From Gymnopus androsaceus JB14 (lineage: Eukaryota; Basidiomycota; Agaricomycetes; Agaricales; Omphalotaceae), in the NCBI GenBank assembly GCA_009733575.1, contig ML769776.1:2167-57670 (forward strand): 55,504 nucleotides of DNA, written 5' to 3'. The notes beneath the pieces are model-generated. The model was not told the origin of the DNA. It was given only the letters and a program-made list of their open reading frames with translations, and ran no database searches. The number at the start of each line of letters is the position of its first letter. Position 1 is the stretch's first letter. A program made the position numbers and the translations under genes. Shown one piece after another: positions 54,241-55,504 of the stretch.

Positions 54241-55504
54241 CACCACCTTAAACAAGGTGGCTAAAGTCAATGCAAAGGGAACATGCATGGCTGGGTTTCA
54301 TGCCTCAAGTTGACATCAAAAGGGTTTTAACCTGGGACATTGTGTCACAAGGCTTGCAGAAGTACTACTGTATCTACAGGCGGGGTTTTGCTTGAGAAAA
54401 GGGAGTTGCATGAGTAGGGTAAGAACTCCCAGAGCACTTATCTGAAGGCTATTTAGCCGTTGTATTTTTAGCGGGTAGCTATTTAGCCGCTGTAAGGATA
54501 TTTGCAGTGAAGGCTATTAGCCATTATATTGCTCTATAACAATACTTACGGATAGCCCTCAAGCACCAAGAAGCATGGTATCTCAGGCTGCGTGACTTAG
54601 ATTCATTGATTCAATAGCCTAGAAGTAGCTGGAAGTATGCAGCTGTGATAAGTAGTCAAGTCCAGTGACCTAGATGGAAGACTGAAGACACTTACTTACT
54701 GATACTTGAAGGTTGCTAGGGGTGCACATTAAAATTTTTTGGCACAAGTCTTAGTAATGGGTGTCAAACTGTCCAGCTAAGCTGAACACTCTTTTCCATT
54801 GCCGGTGCAAAGTTCTTGGAGGGGAGATGGTAAAGACTTGGTTTGAACAAGACAAGTTTATCCCTACACAAAGCAATGTCGAGCAAAAAGGTCCACTGAT
54901 ATGGCCACCAGGAGTACAACCATAAACCTCCTCTCCACCGGGCTCATCGTATGTTATAAATGATACCGAGGAAGCAATCAAGTCAGAAAGGTGAGCTGTT
55001 GTGAGCTTCAATGCAATCTATCTTTCCAAGGAACTTCCACCATGATAAATGACGAGAATTCTCCCCAAATTATTCCCCTGCTGCGATGGTGCCTTCTGCA
55101 AGCTATCTGTCACCTCTTTCACACACTAGTGGTGAATATCATTGACAGTGGACTTGCAGGCTCCTTTCAAAACATTCTTTTGCAGTTTGAAATACCCCTT
55201 ATCTGTTCCAGCAATGTTCACCTTGTAACACATCTTCTTGTCCCCAGTATCCAGTACCAATTCATTGCATGTATTATATTTGGGGACCACTTTGGGCAAT
55301 TTCCAGGCAAGAAAATTTCCCAATGCAAAGTGGATTGTTTCATGATGGGTCCTTTTCAAGTGCCACCATGAAATGGACAGGAAATGTGTTGAGCACCTCC
55401 TGCATAATTCATCAGCAAAAGTTCGCTTGTGCAATAATGACATTGTTATAGGTTATGGACTTTATAACACCCTATAACAATAATTGTACATTATAATTGT
55501 GCTG
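54241..55504. mobile_element. probable mobile-element segment to window edge
   Basis: The carboxylesterase homology stops at 54240. A small inverted repeat CCACCTT/AAGGTGG (54243-54260) starts this segment. On the minus strand, open pieces at 55443-55126 and 55011-54751 are separated by stops. They include KVVPKYNTCNELVLDTGDKK and GRILVIYHGGSSLER and read like one decayed protein that I do not recognise. Short 'ggctatttagcc' repeats occur at 54446-54520. The right border lies outside the window. Calling it a mobile element is inference from position and decay. Confidence 0.4.

Overview
The window comes from a filamentous fungus, most likely a mushroom-forming basidiomycete (Agaricomycetes). 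The evidence is dense ~50-60 nt GT-AG introns, micro-exons, a GH7 cellobiohydrolase with a C-terminal CBM1, basidiomycete-type P450 and CCC1 proteins, and an NLR (NACHT-WD40) gene. The species cannot be named from sequence alone. Exon boundaries below were inferred by eye from splice signals and reading-frame continuity, without transcript data.

Layout. 1-4.4 kb: repeat-rich DNA (degenerate tandem array, a 257-bp foldback element, a ~50-bp minisatellite, several duplicated blocks, a decayed LINE RNase H domain). 4.4-6.5 kb: GH7 cellobiohydrolase (-). 7.3-8.0 kb: an unidentified decayed gene. 9.2-11.3 kb: cytochrome P450 (+). 12.3-13.8 kb: class II J-protein (-). 16.8-18.6 kb: DBP5-type mRNA-export helicase (-). 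18.8-20.4 kb: GH16 glucanase (+). 21.2-21.9 kb: small secreted beta-trefoil (R-type) lectin-like gene (-). 22.5-25.1 kb: AT-rich repeat remnants. 25.2-33.5 kb: two arrestin-like paralogues flanking a truncated lectin copy and a Baeyer-Villiger-type monooxygenase. 35.3-37.9 kb: a divergent pair, a DEDDy 3'-5' exonuclease (-) and an inositol polyphosphate kinase (+). 38.0-39.2 kb: zinc alcohol dehydrogenase (-). 40.2-44.3 kb: two metal transporters, a CDF/MMT-like protein and CCC1 (both -). 47.3-51.3 kb: a 1290-residue NLR. 52.2-54.2 kb: a decayed type-B carboxylesterase with a MITE in one intron. 54.2-55.5 kb: a further mobile-element-like segment.

How the genes relate. GH7 and GH16 are secreted glycan hydrolases fitting a lignocellulose or cell-wall degrading lifestyle. 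The CDF/CCC1 neighbours both point to iron or manganese compartmentation. The most interesting locus is the NLR. Two tiny 5' exons encode a glycine-rich N-terminal motif, followed by NACHT and 14 near-identical 43-residue WD40 repeats whose differences sit at a few positions, the pattern expected of a fast-evolving non-self receptor.

A caution for users. At least five otherwise well-conserved genes (GH7, GH16, the monooxygenase, CCC1, arrestin copy B) carry single-base shifts that break the frame. Either several genes are decaying or the assembly holds uncorrected indels.
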